DNA of 64,000 bases from positions 977,501 through 1,041,500 of the forward strand of contig JAJTWR010000005.1 in the NCBI GenBank assembly GCA_021613335.1. The letters run 5' to 3'. The DNA is from Whitmania pigra (Eukaryota > Annelida > Clitellata > Hirudinida > Haemopidae). Position numbers and translations under genes: made by a program. Shown here piece after piece: positions 24,703 to 50,536 of the stretch. The notes below the pieces were generated by a model. The model was not told where the DNA came from, did not search any database, and saw only the letters and a list, made by a program, of their open reading frames with translations. Each line of letters begins with the position of its first letter. The stretch's first letter is position 1.

Positions 24703-26385
24703 GTGAGAATGGCTGATATTGCTAAATTTCTGAAACTATTTGCGAAACAAATGGAAACCCTGGTTCGCTCAATTGCTGAGAATTCTACGACCAGCCCTAA
24801 TTTCATGCCTTTCGAACCGAATAAAGAGTTGTGGTGTGACTACATGAGTCGGTTTCAAACATTTACAGAAGCAAACTCTATTCCGACTTCAAAAATTACT
24901 CAAGTTTTTCTCACAAACCAGTCAACATCAATTTACAAACTCTTGCAAACTTCGGCTTCACAAAAGACAATTCCATGCGAAGTCAATAATTTAGATTTTT
25001 CGGAAATTCAAGCAGTGATGATGGAAAATTTCAACCCCAAAAGATTCATTGTGAGAGAAAGGTTTAGATTTTGGATTGAGATGTGGAACAAAAGGACACC
25101 ACTCCAATGATTGCAGGCATATCACAACTGAATGCAACTTCTGTGGACACTTAGAAAAAGCATGTTTAAAGAAAAAGTTCAAAAGAGAGAGAAAAGTAAA
25201 TTCAATACATACAATTCCGAGCCACACCCCTCTCATACAAAAGTTACAAATTGCAAATTCAGTATTTGTTTTCGAGTTGGACAGCGGAGCCAGGGATAAT
25301 TTCTGCTCAATGGAAGTGTGGGACAAGTGGGGAAAACCCAGTCTAAAACCTCTCAGTACGAAATATATTTCCGCAACAGGGAACTTCATCCCGAACTTAG
25401 GAGTCTGTGAAATGATGGTTTCGACATCAGACCTTCAAGAAGTACCTCCAGAATTCAATGTCACCAAGTTGCCAAAACTTAACATTCTTGGCAGGAAAGC
25501 CATAGTTGAATTGCAAATTGACATGTCAAACTTGCTACGCAATCACGTTTTCAAAATTGATGAAGAAACTGATTAAAAAACCGTCGAAAAAGCATGTCTC
25601 AAAATTTGCCACAATTTCAAATATTGTTTCGAGCAGGACCTTGGTTGTTTGAAAGATTTCGAATTAGAGGTAAAATTCAAACAGGAAGCAACGCCAATTT
25701 TTGTCAAAGCAAGAACAATTCCATTTTCAATTCAGGAAGAACTGAATCAGACTCATAGTAACGCGGATGCTCTTAGTCGTTTACCAAGTGGGCAAGATTC
25801 TAATTTTGATGTCGATAAAGATGAAGAGGACAATCATACAGTTTGCACATCGGGTCTTTCACCCAGTGAATTGTTAAACGGGAGACAACTACGGGGAAAA
25901 GTAGATGCACTTTTACCTTCGGTGTCTCAAATAGCCAAACGTTTACAAAACAGACAGAACGAGCTTACGTCCAACAAGAGAACGAGCAACAGCAAATTCG
26001 ATGTCGGGAAGCCCTGTTATGTACAACGCTTCAGTCCGGGTAAGGATCGCGTTCCTAGATGGATCCCGGCAGTTGTAGTTCAAGTCTTGGGACCTCGCAT
26101 GTTTTGATACAGGCCGTGCCAAAAGGACCTACTTGGAAGAGGCACGTTGAGCAATTGAGGCTCAGACACGGAGTAGATGAGGACGATGACCCAGGCATGA
26201 TGACGGGTCCCACTCCAACTTCAAGAAATGTTCCACTTCCAACAACAATACGAACAACTGTACAACCGCCGAGAAGATCCAGAGGTCGACCTAATCATCT
26301 AGATATGCAACGGACGTTAATAAAACAAAAAAAAAAGAGGTCGACCAAGAGGACGAAGAAACTTCCAGCGACCAAACCTACCTGA
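24703..26385 (+). pseudogene. Gypsy gag-pro-pol remnants
   Basis: Gag begins at 24709 (MADIAKFLKLFAKQ) and runs to about 25070. A deletion then joins it to a zinc-knuckle region (CGTKGHHSNDC, then CNFCGHLEKAC). Protease follows with FELDSGARDNFCSM (a DSGA active site), then NILGRKAIVEL. At about 25745 the frame jumps to HSNADALSRLPSG, the RNase H-to-integrase landmark of Gypsy elements, so RT and most of RNase H are gone. The integrase end survives: LSPSELLNGRQLRG and VGKPCYVQRFSPGK. A SINE tail interrupts the sequence at 26292. Confidence 0.85.
26292..26335 (+). repeat. 5'-truncated SINE inside Gypsy, with target duplication
   Basis: TAATCATCTAGATATGCAAC, then GGACGTTAATAAAAC and an A run, is the 3' tail of the 31733 SINE family. 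It is flanked by AGAGGTCGACC on the left and right. The repeated flank marks a target-primed insertion into the already present Gypsy element. Confidence 0.85.
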
Positions 26386-26462
26386 TCAAGAACTTACACT
26401 GCCTAGACGGTCAGAAAGATTATGCCTCAAAGCTTTGGGAGACTCTTCGGCTGGCGCGGAGG

Positions 26463-26719
26463 TGTTGTGACGCCATCTTGGCGTATAAAAGGAAATGGCC
26501 TCGGGAGCGGAAGAGTTTTGTACGAGTTTTACGAGTTTTGTGCGGAGTTTGTACAGAGTTAGTTGGTACGAGAGTTGAGCGATAGGGATTGCAAGTTAGC
26601 GATGTTACATGCAAATACGTACTTGTCAGCCATTAGCGGTATTTGGGTTCTCGTTTCTGTTTCTGAATATTTGACAAAAAGTTTTCTGTTAAATTTGTTA
26701 TTGTTACAAAGACCCAACA
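26463..26719 (+). mobile_element. Gypsy 3' LTR
   Basis: 257 bp, TG...CA ends (TGTTGTGACGCC ... GACCCAACA), with GTATAAAAGG as a likely TATA box. It is followed at 26720-26724 by CCCGT, the same five bases that precede the LTR at 9174. Beyond that the sequence resumes the locus homologous to 3264 onward. Confidence 0.92.
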
Positions 26720-27428
26720 CCCGTTTTAAGTAGCATTTGCTATGATTTGTCATCGAAGCTGAAATTTTGAATTATTCCATTCCGTTTTAATGGCGCAAGT
26801 CTTGCTAGACAAAATTTAAAAACAGAAATTTTGACAATTAGATATATAATTATACAATTTGTATAATAATAATGTTAAGAAGAAGAAGAATAATAATATT
26901 AAGAAATTATTATGTTAATAGTATTAAAATGTTAATAAAAATAAAAGAATCTTAAAAGGTGTTTCTGGGTTTGTGTTCAATTTGTCCCTCATAACGAGGA
27001 CAGCAAAGTCGTCTGCTGATAGATGACGTCATTTATTTGTTTATGTTTGAAATTCGTTTTAATTCGGAAAATGTGTTTGCTGTTAAATTCGTAAATATAT
27101 TAATTTCTGGCTTTTTTTTAACTTTTCAAAAAGCATAAGAAACTTTATAAAGTACATAAAGATTCCAATTTAACATTTTAATCCAGGTAATATGTTCTGA
27201 TAGTTTTAATAATAAAGTTTATTGTCTTGTAATATGTTTAAGATATTAGATGTCCTGAAATAATAACAATTCATAGTAGAATAATGTCCCTGTGGCAATT
27301 CTTTTCTTTTATTTATACAATTAAGCAGAACTTTAACAAAATTAATTGCAGAACCTTAAAATACCTTTTAGTAATGACAAAAATACTAGCATCAGCTTCA
27401 TGGTAAGTAACTGGCGAGATATTTCGAA

Positions 27429-27626
<198 letters not shown>

Positions 27627-27686
27627 CATCAGCAGCAGCATCATCATCAAAACAATTTGATTTATATTCAACTTCAATTCAGTTCC

Positions 27687-30166
27687 ATGATGTTGCAAAG
27701 AAATGTATACCTTATTTTCTGGATGTCATTGTTTGCTAGAGGTAAGCAAGGTTAATGACCAAGTAGCAGTACTTAGAAACAAGACCATTAACAATAACAG
27801 TAATAATAATTATTACCGATAATAAATTAATTTATCTTAATCTATCACGACTAAACATTTACATAAAACTAAGGTTTTATCCTTCACACTTCAACAGCAA
27901 TACCAATAAAAAAAAAACATTAGACAATAAAAAAAGTAAGTAATGTAGAATATTTCCTCCTTAAGGTTTTATAGAAGACAATTTCCTACTAGTCTTCGAC
28001 AACGAAGAGCCAAACAGTCTTACGCAGGTGAGTCTGGACGGCGATACGTTTCACGTCATGAAACTGGATCAAGAAAACCTGACCTTCGCCACGAACAAGA
28101 TCCACAAATTTCCCGCCTTCATGACGATGAGGCCAGACGGTAAAGGCGTTTTTATAAAGCATTTGGCGTCGAAGATGTTTGTCTCGATCGGCTGGGCTGA
28201 TGGCGCCGTTGAAGCAAAAGAGTTTGCCGTGTATTGTTAGGCATTTTGACGTTAAGTTTTTATTGTTATTAATATTAGTATTATTGCTATAATAATAATA
28301 AATATTATTATAATAATAATAAATATTATTATTATAATTATTATTATTGCTTAGTATTTTTTTAACAAGTTTTTCGTACTATTCTAAAATACTGCTTTCC
28401 AGCGCCTTTTGCCGTCAGCGGATTATCAGTGTCCCTCAACACATCCTTCTTTTACATGTCCTATCACGGTAAAACTTTACTGACAAAAATGGATCTAAAC
28501 TCGCTCACCAACGTATCTATGAAGGCATCTCCGATGGACGAGGGTTCTGATTACAACCACGATTACCTCGAGCCTTATGCCTATGACGGGTTGACAAATG
28601 TTTATTACAGTTGTTAGATCTACCAGTTACCATACTTTATTTATTACTACGTGTATTACTAAGTCAAAGTTTGTTAATAATAATTTAATAATTCCACTTT
28701 TTAAGTTGCATTTTTAAAAATGTTTTCTTATGATTATAATGCACTTCCCATGATATTTACAGGTTTTTTCAGATAATTACGACAACACTACCAGCTTTCT
28801 TTGTACACATCCCTCATTTGATAAATCTTCTTACAAACTCTTTACTATTCAGAGGTTCCAAGATTATAATCTACTAACCCATTATCAATAAAAGATCAAT
28901 TTCTGTCCTGTCCTTTCAATAATCTTTATTTGATTTTCGATAAATCTTATAACTCATTATTATTGCGCGGTATTCTTTTGCTAGTTTTTTAAGTTACAAC
29001 TGCAATAATAAAAATAACAATAATAAAAACAAAAATTGCAATGACATAAACAACAATGGCGATACAAATCCTTATTGTTTAAACTTAAACACAAGCTACC
29101 TATGGATATTAGCCAGTCCGGTAGTGGGCGGTAGCACAATCATGAAAAAATTCAGCACGGAAAGAGAAGCCTTTACCACAGTGGGTTCTTTCGACAGAGA
29201 ATACAACATGATCAGAATTGACTGGAAAGGTGAGGATGTTCTTAATTTCGAATTTTCAAATTATTAATTAACTAATAAGGCATATGCTCTCCGATTAACT
29301 GAATAATTGATTAACCGAATCAACCAGATTGAAATATTTTCAATAATATCCAATAACAATTGCGTTCTTTAGAACGGTTTTATATTTTATAAATACAAAA
29401 TTTATGAGGAATTTTTAGACATTTGAGCACATTATCAAATTCATCTTGTATAAAAATCTATTAAATATTCGGATTGGTACAACGAAGGAATTAGAAAATA
29501 AAATCCAGTAAATAAATATATAACTAAGTGAATACAAAACACTGGAGACTACAAAAGCAACATTTCAAACCTAATTAAGGTTAGGATTGCATTTAAAATT
29601 TTTCCAATTTTATTCTTAATTTTCAGATCGAAAAATCTATTATGTGTTTTTATTGGAGATTAAGGTGAGCGGATTAGAGTCACCTTTTCCAGAGGTGTTC
29701 ATGGTAATGGAAAAATATGTGGAGGACATGGTCATAGGAGACACGCACATTTACCTTACCTTATCCATGAGGAAGTTAGCCGCTGCTAGTCTTCACATTT
29801 TGAAGAATATTTATACATTTCAATTTAGCTTAACTAGACTTTATCCTCTTTGATTTTTTTCTTGTAATGATTCCAGATAAATGAGAAACAATTTCAGATT
29901 AAAAAATTGGTTTAAAGTTAATTCCTCTTGCTTACAGAAACATATACAGAATAAATAAAAGCAGTAGAGTGGTGGATAGGATGTTCATTATCGGAAAGAT
30001 TTTCAAAAAACCGAGAACTTTGGCAATATATCAAAGTTTGTTTAATGTTTTTAATGAGAATAAAGCTTGCAAAAGAAACAAAAATGGCCTACAAAAAGAT
30101 TGCAAGAATAAGTTGTCAACGATGTTATTTGCAATAAGGTGTCAATATTTGTCACATAAACAGTAA
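27687..30166 (+). CDS. Secreted YWTD-like beta-propeller protein, paralogue C
   Basis: Six exons at the positions expected from B, with identical exon lengths and phases: 27687-27741, 27966-28229, 28403-28589, 29096-29229, 29627-29774 and 29938-30166 (338 aa). It differs from B by a few substitutions (for example HVMKLDQ versus HVIKLDQ, and VSGLESPFPEV versus VSGIESPLPEV) and has no frame-breaking change. It shares B's odd exon 2 border (GCCG|TGTATT, stop at 28238-28240) and its weak exon 4 acceptor. The alternative last exon is also kept (donor at 30163, exon 30338-30401). It is a segmental duplicate of B. Keeping the frame in all exons argues for function or for a very recent origin. Confidence 0.62.
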
Positions 30167-30401
30167 GCTTAGCCACGAGAAGGGAAGAATATGTCATAGC
30201 ATCAATTTACATGTGGCTTTTGCATTTGTAAATGTTGCTGTTACGTAATGTGAGATTTAATATTAATAAGTCTAATACGATCAACTAAACAATCTTCAAA
30301 CATGAATTTATCTGAGTAAAATTGTCGATGTTTTCAGAATCGATACTGTATCCCTGAACGAGCCAGGAAATCGAACCAAGAAATTCCTGTTCTTCCGTTG
30401 A

Positions 30402-30743
30402 ACGGCTTTTGAACTTAATTCTAAAAATTACCAACTCAAACTATTAGTGATAATAATACTCATAACAAATTCTGAATTACCACAAAATGAAAAAAAAATG
30501 ATTCCAATTTTCAGAGGTGTTTTAAGCTTACACTTGTTTGTCATACTACTTTGAAATAATTAAGTCGGGTAGTTTTTTAAATATCGAATAATTAATTTCG
30601 ATTGAAGTAATAATGAAACAATATTTTATTTATTTTCAAAAGGCTCACTCAAATTTGTGGACCTCTGCTTTACAGTCGATCTTGTAATGATCCTTTGATA
30701 AAAGTTAAAAAATAAAAATAGCAATAAAATAGATAATTTTATA
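30402..30743. other. Downstream flank of paralogue C
   Basis: Homologous to 7188-7421 up to about 30637. A stretch of about 105 bp not present after B follows, and then CDC40-derived sequence begins at 30744. No gene is seen. Confidence 0.75.
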
Positions 30744-31221
30744 AGCTGTCAATACTATCACCTTTGCGGACCAAAACCGAAGATTTGTTTCGACTTCTGA
30801 CGATAAAAGTCTGAGAGTCTGGGAATGGGGCATACCTGTGGATTTCACTTACATTGCCGATCCTTCCATGCACTGCATGCCTGCGATCACTCTCGCTCCA
30901 AATGGCAAATGGCTGGCTTGTCTGAGTATGGACAATCAGATTGTCATCTTCAATGCAATCAACAAGATTAAAAAGAAAAAGGTCTTCAAAGGTCACATGG
31001 TGGCTGGTTACAGCTGTGGACTCGACTTTTCACCAGAGATGAGCTACCTAATTTCTGGAGATGGTGATGGCAAACTGGTTATCTGGGACTGGAAGACCTC
31101 TCGTATAATGATGAGGATAAAGGCCCATGATGGGGTTACCTCAGACTGCCTCTGGCACCCCCATGAAACCTCCAAGATTGTCACTTCAGGGTGGGATGGG
31201 CTTATCAAGCTTTGGGACTGA
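30744..31221 (+). pseudogene. CDC40 3' fragment (pseudogene 2)
   Basis: It matches CDC40 42768-43245 with an intact frame through to the stop ([46 protein letters not shown], then LIKLWD), but it lacks the first three quarters of the gene. It starts further 3' than pseudogene 1, inside the same exonless coding region. The 3' flank is also copied and runs into a FIG4 exon 11 copy. Confidence 0.92.
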
Positions 31222-31461
31222 TTTCTTTGAACTTTGTTGTCTTGTTGTGTGATGATAAAAATGTCGATCATTTATTTGGGAATGTGTTATGAAGTTGATT
31301 GTTTAAGGACATTAAAAGTTGATTAGTTTGTTCATTTTTAATAAAATAACTTTTCTAAAAAAAAAGGGATGATGATAATAATGGCGATTATGAAGATGGT
31401 GATAATGAAGGATGATGGTGCTGGTTATGAACACCATAGTAATGCTGGCAATGACAGAATG

Positions 31462-31585
31462 ATGCGTACTTATTGCTTATCTTGGCCATGTCATATCCGA
31501 TGTACTTGATCCGGTTCTCGACGGGCAGAAACTGGTTGAGATACTGAATCGTGGTCACAAACTCGTCACTGATTATACTTTCACA
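31462..31585 (-). pseudogene. Orphan copy of FIG4 exon 11
   Basis: Read on the minus strand it encodes ESIISDEFVTTIQYLNQFLP and NRIKYIGYDMAK like FIG4 exon 11 (43636-43769), with the spacing to CDC40 preserved. Its 5' (acceptor) part is missing: homology stops near 31585 inside the exon. It shows that the CDC40 fragment here moved as a block of genomic DNA from the FIG4 intron. Confidence 0.93.
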
Positions 31586-31732
31586 TTTTACATAACAATT
31601 TAATAACGGCGTTGGATAATATTTTAGTAATTCAAATCGGCGTTTTGAGATTTGATAATAAAAAATAAAAACATCTGAAATTTTTTAAATATTTACGAAT
31701 AAATAATCAAGAGTGTAATCAAGCCTCAACTG

Positions 31733-31852
31733 GTGCGCCCGCATGGCCTAATGGTCAAGGCTGCGCCTCTCACGATGGCAGCGCGGTTTCGAATCCAACT
31801 GCGGGAGCACCGTCCTAATCATCTAGCTATGCAACGGACGTTAATAAAACAA
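31733..31852 (+). repeat. tRNA-derived SINE, complete
   Basis: A tRNA-like head (GCGCCCGCATGGCCTAATGG, box-B-like GGTTTCGAATCC, closing GCGGGAGC) is followed by CCGTCCTAATCATCTAG, CTATGCAACGGACGTTAATA and an A/T-rich tail. This is the best copy of the family seen also at 293, 16381, 26292 and 44318. The two tRNA boxes would be an internal Pol III promoter. Confidence 0.9.
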
Positions 31853-32109
31853 TTTTTGTTCAATTGAATCTTCATGTTGTCATTCGTATTTGGACGGCAT
31901 GCGACAAATTAGCTTCAATATTTTCTGCAAGCAGGCGAAGTCTCTTGGATGGACGTCTGATGAACTTGATAGCAACTGGCCGACCTGAAGCAACACGTTG
32001 ACAGTCTCGTGTTAGGCCAGGCCTTCGATGAGCCACTGCTGTTGGTTGGACTTTAATCTTGCCACCCTTCCTGGCATGCAGAGCGGATTGGCACTGATAA
32101 AGCGCATGC

Positions 32110-32452
32110 CGGGCAAAAGGACCGAGATGCTGCTCACTTATCGAACATTAACCACATTCAACCCCCCTTATCTCCATCATCTCATTCGCCACCGTCACAT
32201 CCCCGATCACCTCCGCTCATCTTCTATAATTCATCTCCATCAACCTGTCCACATATCATCCATCGTCAACCGAGGCTTCTCTCATGCCTCGCCCGCCGTC
32301 TGGAATAGCCTGCCCCCCATCATCCGGTCTCAGCCCACGCTCGAGCTCTTCAAGCGCCAGCTGAAGACCCATCTCTTCAAAAAGTTCCTTGAAGAATCAA
32401 GGCGCCTCTGACGCTACGCACAAGGCGCCATAGAAATAAACTATTATTATTA
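32110..32452 (+). mobile_element. 3' end of an L2/CR1-type LINE
   Basis: The frame gives LLTYRTLTTFNPPYL, HASPAVWNSLPPI and LELFKRQLKTHLFKKFL, then a stop at 32409-32411. This is the standard C-terminal tail of CR1/L2 reverse transcriptases. The 3' end reads GGCGCCTCTGACGCTACGC, then GGCGCCATAGAAATAAAC and (TAT)n. It is 5'-truncated. The tail is shared with a SINE family at 33633 and 41097. Confidence 0.85.
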
Positions 32453-33632
32453 TTATTATTATTAATGTTGAGATTAAAATTGTCCACCTTCATTTTTATG
32501 GTCGTGGAATTATTTATCCAAATAATACTATTTATTAATTAAAAATAATTACTAATAGCAGTATTAATGATGTTGATAACGATAATAATAATAATTTGCT
32601 CATATTCAATATTAATAATATTAATTATATGCTAATATAATATTAATATATATAAATAAATAATAAATTTATAATAATATCATTAATAATATTAATTATA
32701 TATATACATAAAGTAATATTTTACAAATATATATATATATATATATAGATGATAATCTTATCTGATATTTGTAATTAGACCAACAACATTAAACAATTAA
32801 ACTGTTTTAAAACTTTAAGTTATTTTAATTTTGAAATTACTTTAAAATTATAAATAATTAAGTAAAGGAGTAAAAATTTGGTTTTCCTTACTTTATTGCT
32901 TCAAAAACACCTCTCCTATAAATGCAGACTGACATTCATATTAAGCGACATCTACTGAATCGTCTGGGCTCCTACTCCTGCTTGGCCGTACAATTATTTG
33001 AATGGTTCGGTTTTGACCAGAGTCGATTAATTATTGTGCTTGTTTCTAAGAGGTATTTGTGATTACCGGGTGTTAACTTGTTAGCATTGTGATTAATAAT
33101 TACTAATAGTTATTTTGTTACTAATATAATATATTATAATATAATATATATATATATAAATTTGTTAATAATATTATGTAATATTAATAAATCTACACCG
33201 AAACTTGCTAAAGGTAGGTACTTTCAGAGCAAAATTAAATTTAATCGTCGTTAAATCTTTGACCATCGTCTGCTTAACCTAAACAAGGCTCACTTTCTGT
33301 AAATGTGCATGTCTTGATAGTCCTGGGCCAAGTTACTCGAACAATATAAAGATTAACATTATGGTAAATAAATGAAAGGCAAAAAGTACCAAAAGATGGT
33401 AATATGGAGGCTTTGGAATGAGCTTCTGATCTCATATTTTTTCTCCTCAATCCCTATGCGATGGCACAAGCCGACCATGCCTAAGCCCTGTGGATATATT
33501 TTTATGAATTACATATAAAATGGTGTGCAATTTTGATGACGATTAAACTTAAATTGCCAAAGGAAGAAATCCTACAGAGGGAAACTATAGAATGTTAACT
33601 CATTTTGATTCACTAAATTTGTTATTTGCAAA
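32453..33632. other. AT-rich spacer with part of a diverged direct repeat
   Basis: No gene seen. It contains AT microsatellites (near 32640-32750 and 33120-33160). Segments at about 32900-32960 and 33540-33620 (for example TGCCAAAGGAAGAAATCC, then AGAATGTTAACTCATTTT) recur in diverged form at about 33905-33960 and 34192-34265, indicating an old local duplication. Confidence 0.65.
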
Positions 33633-33790
33633 TGGCTCAGAGGATAGCGTGCCTGCAAACGACAGTAAAAGCAACAATCATGTTCGAGACCCAGCTTGCA
33701 CCGCCACAAAGCTACCCTTGGACGCGGCGCTATGCAAAATGGTTGAGCGCTCCTGACGCGTATGGCACAAACTATGCTCCACAAACAAGG
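33633..33790 (+). repeat. Second SINE family, plus-strand copy
   Basis: A tRNA-like head (GGCTCAGAGGATAGCGTGCC, then GTTCGAGACCCAGC) and a body with GCGGCGCTATGC, then GCGCTCCTGACGCGTATGG are homologous to the minus-strand copy at 41095-41285. It appears to be inserted between the two arms of the local direct repeat. Confidence 0.72.
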
Positions 33791-34430
33791 TCAATTGATA
33801 GTTGCAATTAAATAATCTCTAGAATAAACTTTTAATTTATGTCAAAAATTAGAAATAAATAAACATTAGTTAACATTTAAAAATTGAAATTACAACAATT
33901 TCATCTCAGCAAAAGCACCTCTCCCAGAAAAGCAGAATGATAGTCATAAAGACCTCCCATGAACTACGATAATGTCATTACGATGAAGGTCGACTGTTTG
34001 GGTGGTTCGATGGGAACCAAAATCTAAATTCGTGAAATTGTACGGGAGATACTCGGGGGTCAGATTTACTCGTGTGTTGCCACGGTAGGTGGTAGGGATA
34101 GTCGGGGCCACAGACCCTATGGGGTGGCACAGGCCCCGGTTTCGGAGAGGTTTTTGGGGAGACAATTTTTGTATTGTTACTTAATTGCCATGATGATTAA
34201 ACCTAATCTGCCAAAGGAAGAATATCCACAGAGGGAATCTGTAGAATGTTAACTCATTTTAATTCACTGTTTGTAATTTTATTTTGTTTAAAAATTTCGA
34301 AAATGCAACTAAAAAGAATACACTTTAGTCTATTATCATGGAATAATGAATGCTCTTAGAAAATACAATTACAATAACGACAACAACGATGACAACAATA
34401 ATAATAAAATAATAATAATGATACCAATAA
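33791..34430. other. Spacer, second arm of the local direct repeat
   Basis: No gene. The GC-richer patch 33960-34150 and the end 34192-34265 are the diverged partners of sequence in 32900-33620. An ORF of about 60-70 codons here shows no family resemblance. Confidence 0.6.
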
Positions 34431-34433
34431 CGA

Positions 34434-34459
34434 TGATGATGATGATGATGATGATGATG

Positions 34460-34539
<80 letters not shown>

Positions 34540-34540
34540 T
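34434..34540. repeat. (GAT)n(AAT)n microsatellite
   Basis: GAT tract passing into an AAT tract, downstream of FIG4. It has open frames on both strands with no coding meaning. Confidence 0.95.
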
Positions 34541-34900
34541 GCCTGTGGACTCTTGTTGAGACCTGGCACCATTGACTTTCCGGCCATTGTGCGGTTGAGT
34601 TGAATAAAAAAAAAAAAAAAATAATAATAATAACAATCAAATCACCAATAGAGTTATGGCTTAAAATCGACCACTCAACAACCGACTACGATCACATTTG
34701 AACTGAATCCAATCATGCCACTACTAATAGTGTCGAGAAACAATCTGAGTAGATGTTTAGAACGACTGACTGTTTAGAATGCAACAACAACAACATCGAG
34801 TCACAACAGCAACATTGAGAAACAACAATATTGAACAATAACAACATGGAGCAACAATCGCATCACAGATGAACGCAAAATGTCATGGAATCATCCGATT

Positions 34901-49904
<15,004 letters not shown>

Positions 49905-50164
49905 TATAATCTCTCTGAATTTCTTAAAGCATGCAAACAGGCAGACAAAGAATCAACCAAGACCCAATCGGTGTCCCAAAATGGTCAACGCCCCTTAGTT
50001 TTGATAGCCTGATCCTGCTCTGTCGTTACTTAAATAGCTAACGTTTGTTTATTATGACTTATAAATGCTTAAAAGTGATCACAGATTGTTAAATCGAAAC
50101 AAATTATTTTAAAATTTAATTTATTGACCATTATTAATTTTTTAACAAATAAGCTATTAAAACG

Positions 50165-50290
50165 CTGACACAAAGTTTACCGCTTGCTTGAGCAGAGCGG
50201 GAATCGCCGCAGGTAAAAACTTCCAGCAATCAGCTAATATTGCAATCATCCTAGTTATGCAACGATCTTTAATTGAATAAATAAATAAAG
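50165..50290 (+). repeat. Diverged SINE copy
   Basis: GAGCAGAGCGGGAATCGCCG, then CAATCATCCTAGTTATGCAA and an AATAAATAAATAAAG tail. It resembles the middle and 3' part of the tRNA-derived SINE. It lies between FIG4 exon 1 and the 3' end of AKR gene 1, a region of about 630 bp with no gene. Confidence 0.6.
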
Positions 50291-50536
50291 CTAAAAAGAA
50301 AGACTCCATGATAGCTTCTATCACTTCATTATTTTCTTCAATTTAGTAACTACAAATTTAACCAGAACGCACAGAAAACGCTTCATCAGTAGTGTACCAG
50401 TATTTATTGCCTTCAAGTTATCAACTATCCAAGTGTAGAATTAGATAAAGATGCAGATGAGATTCAAAAATAAAACGATGGAAGGGGATAGATTCATAGC
50501 ATCAAGTTTTAATTCCTAAACTTCCTTTCTTCATGT

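Larger units (their letters stand above)
20382..26719 (+). mobile_element. Ty3/Gypsy LTR retrotransposon, internally deleted
   Basis: The 5' LTR starts TGTTGTGACGTCATC at 20382, is split by a LINE at 20411-24370, and resumes to CCCAACA at 24581. The 3' LTR is 26463-26719. A candidate primer-binding region follows the 5' LTR directly (ACTGGCGCAGTCGACG), and a G-rich tract (GCGCGGAGG) precedes the 3' LTR. Internal remnants of gag, protease and the ends of pol remain, while most of RT, RNase H and integrase are missing. The bases left of 20382 (AACTAGT) do not match those right of 26719 (CCCGT). The two LTRs are therefore not the two borders of one simple insertion. Confidence 0.88.

Noticed and set aside
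20382..26719. Treating the Gypsy element as one simple insertion with its own target duplication
   Set aside because: The left flank AACTAGT and the right flank CCCGT do not match; the right flank pairs with the LTR at 9174 instead.
31733..31810. Possible functional tRNA gene (also 16435-16506, minus)
   Set aside because: The tRNA-like head is fused to a conserved tail found at several loci with A-rich ends and, in one case, a target duplication. This makes it a SINE.
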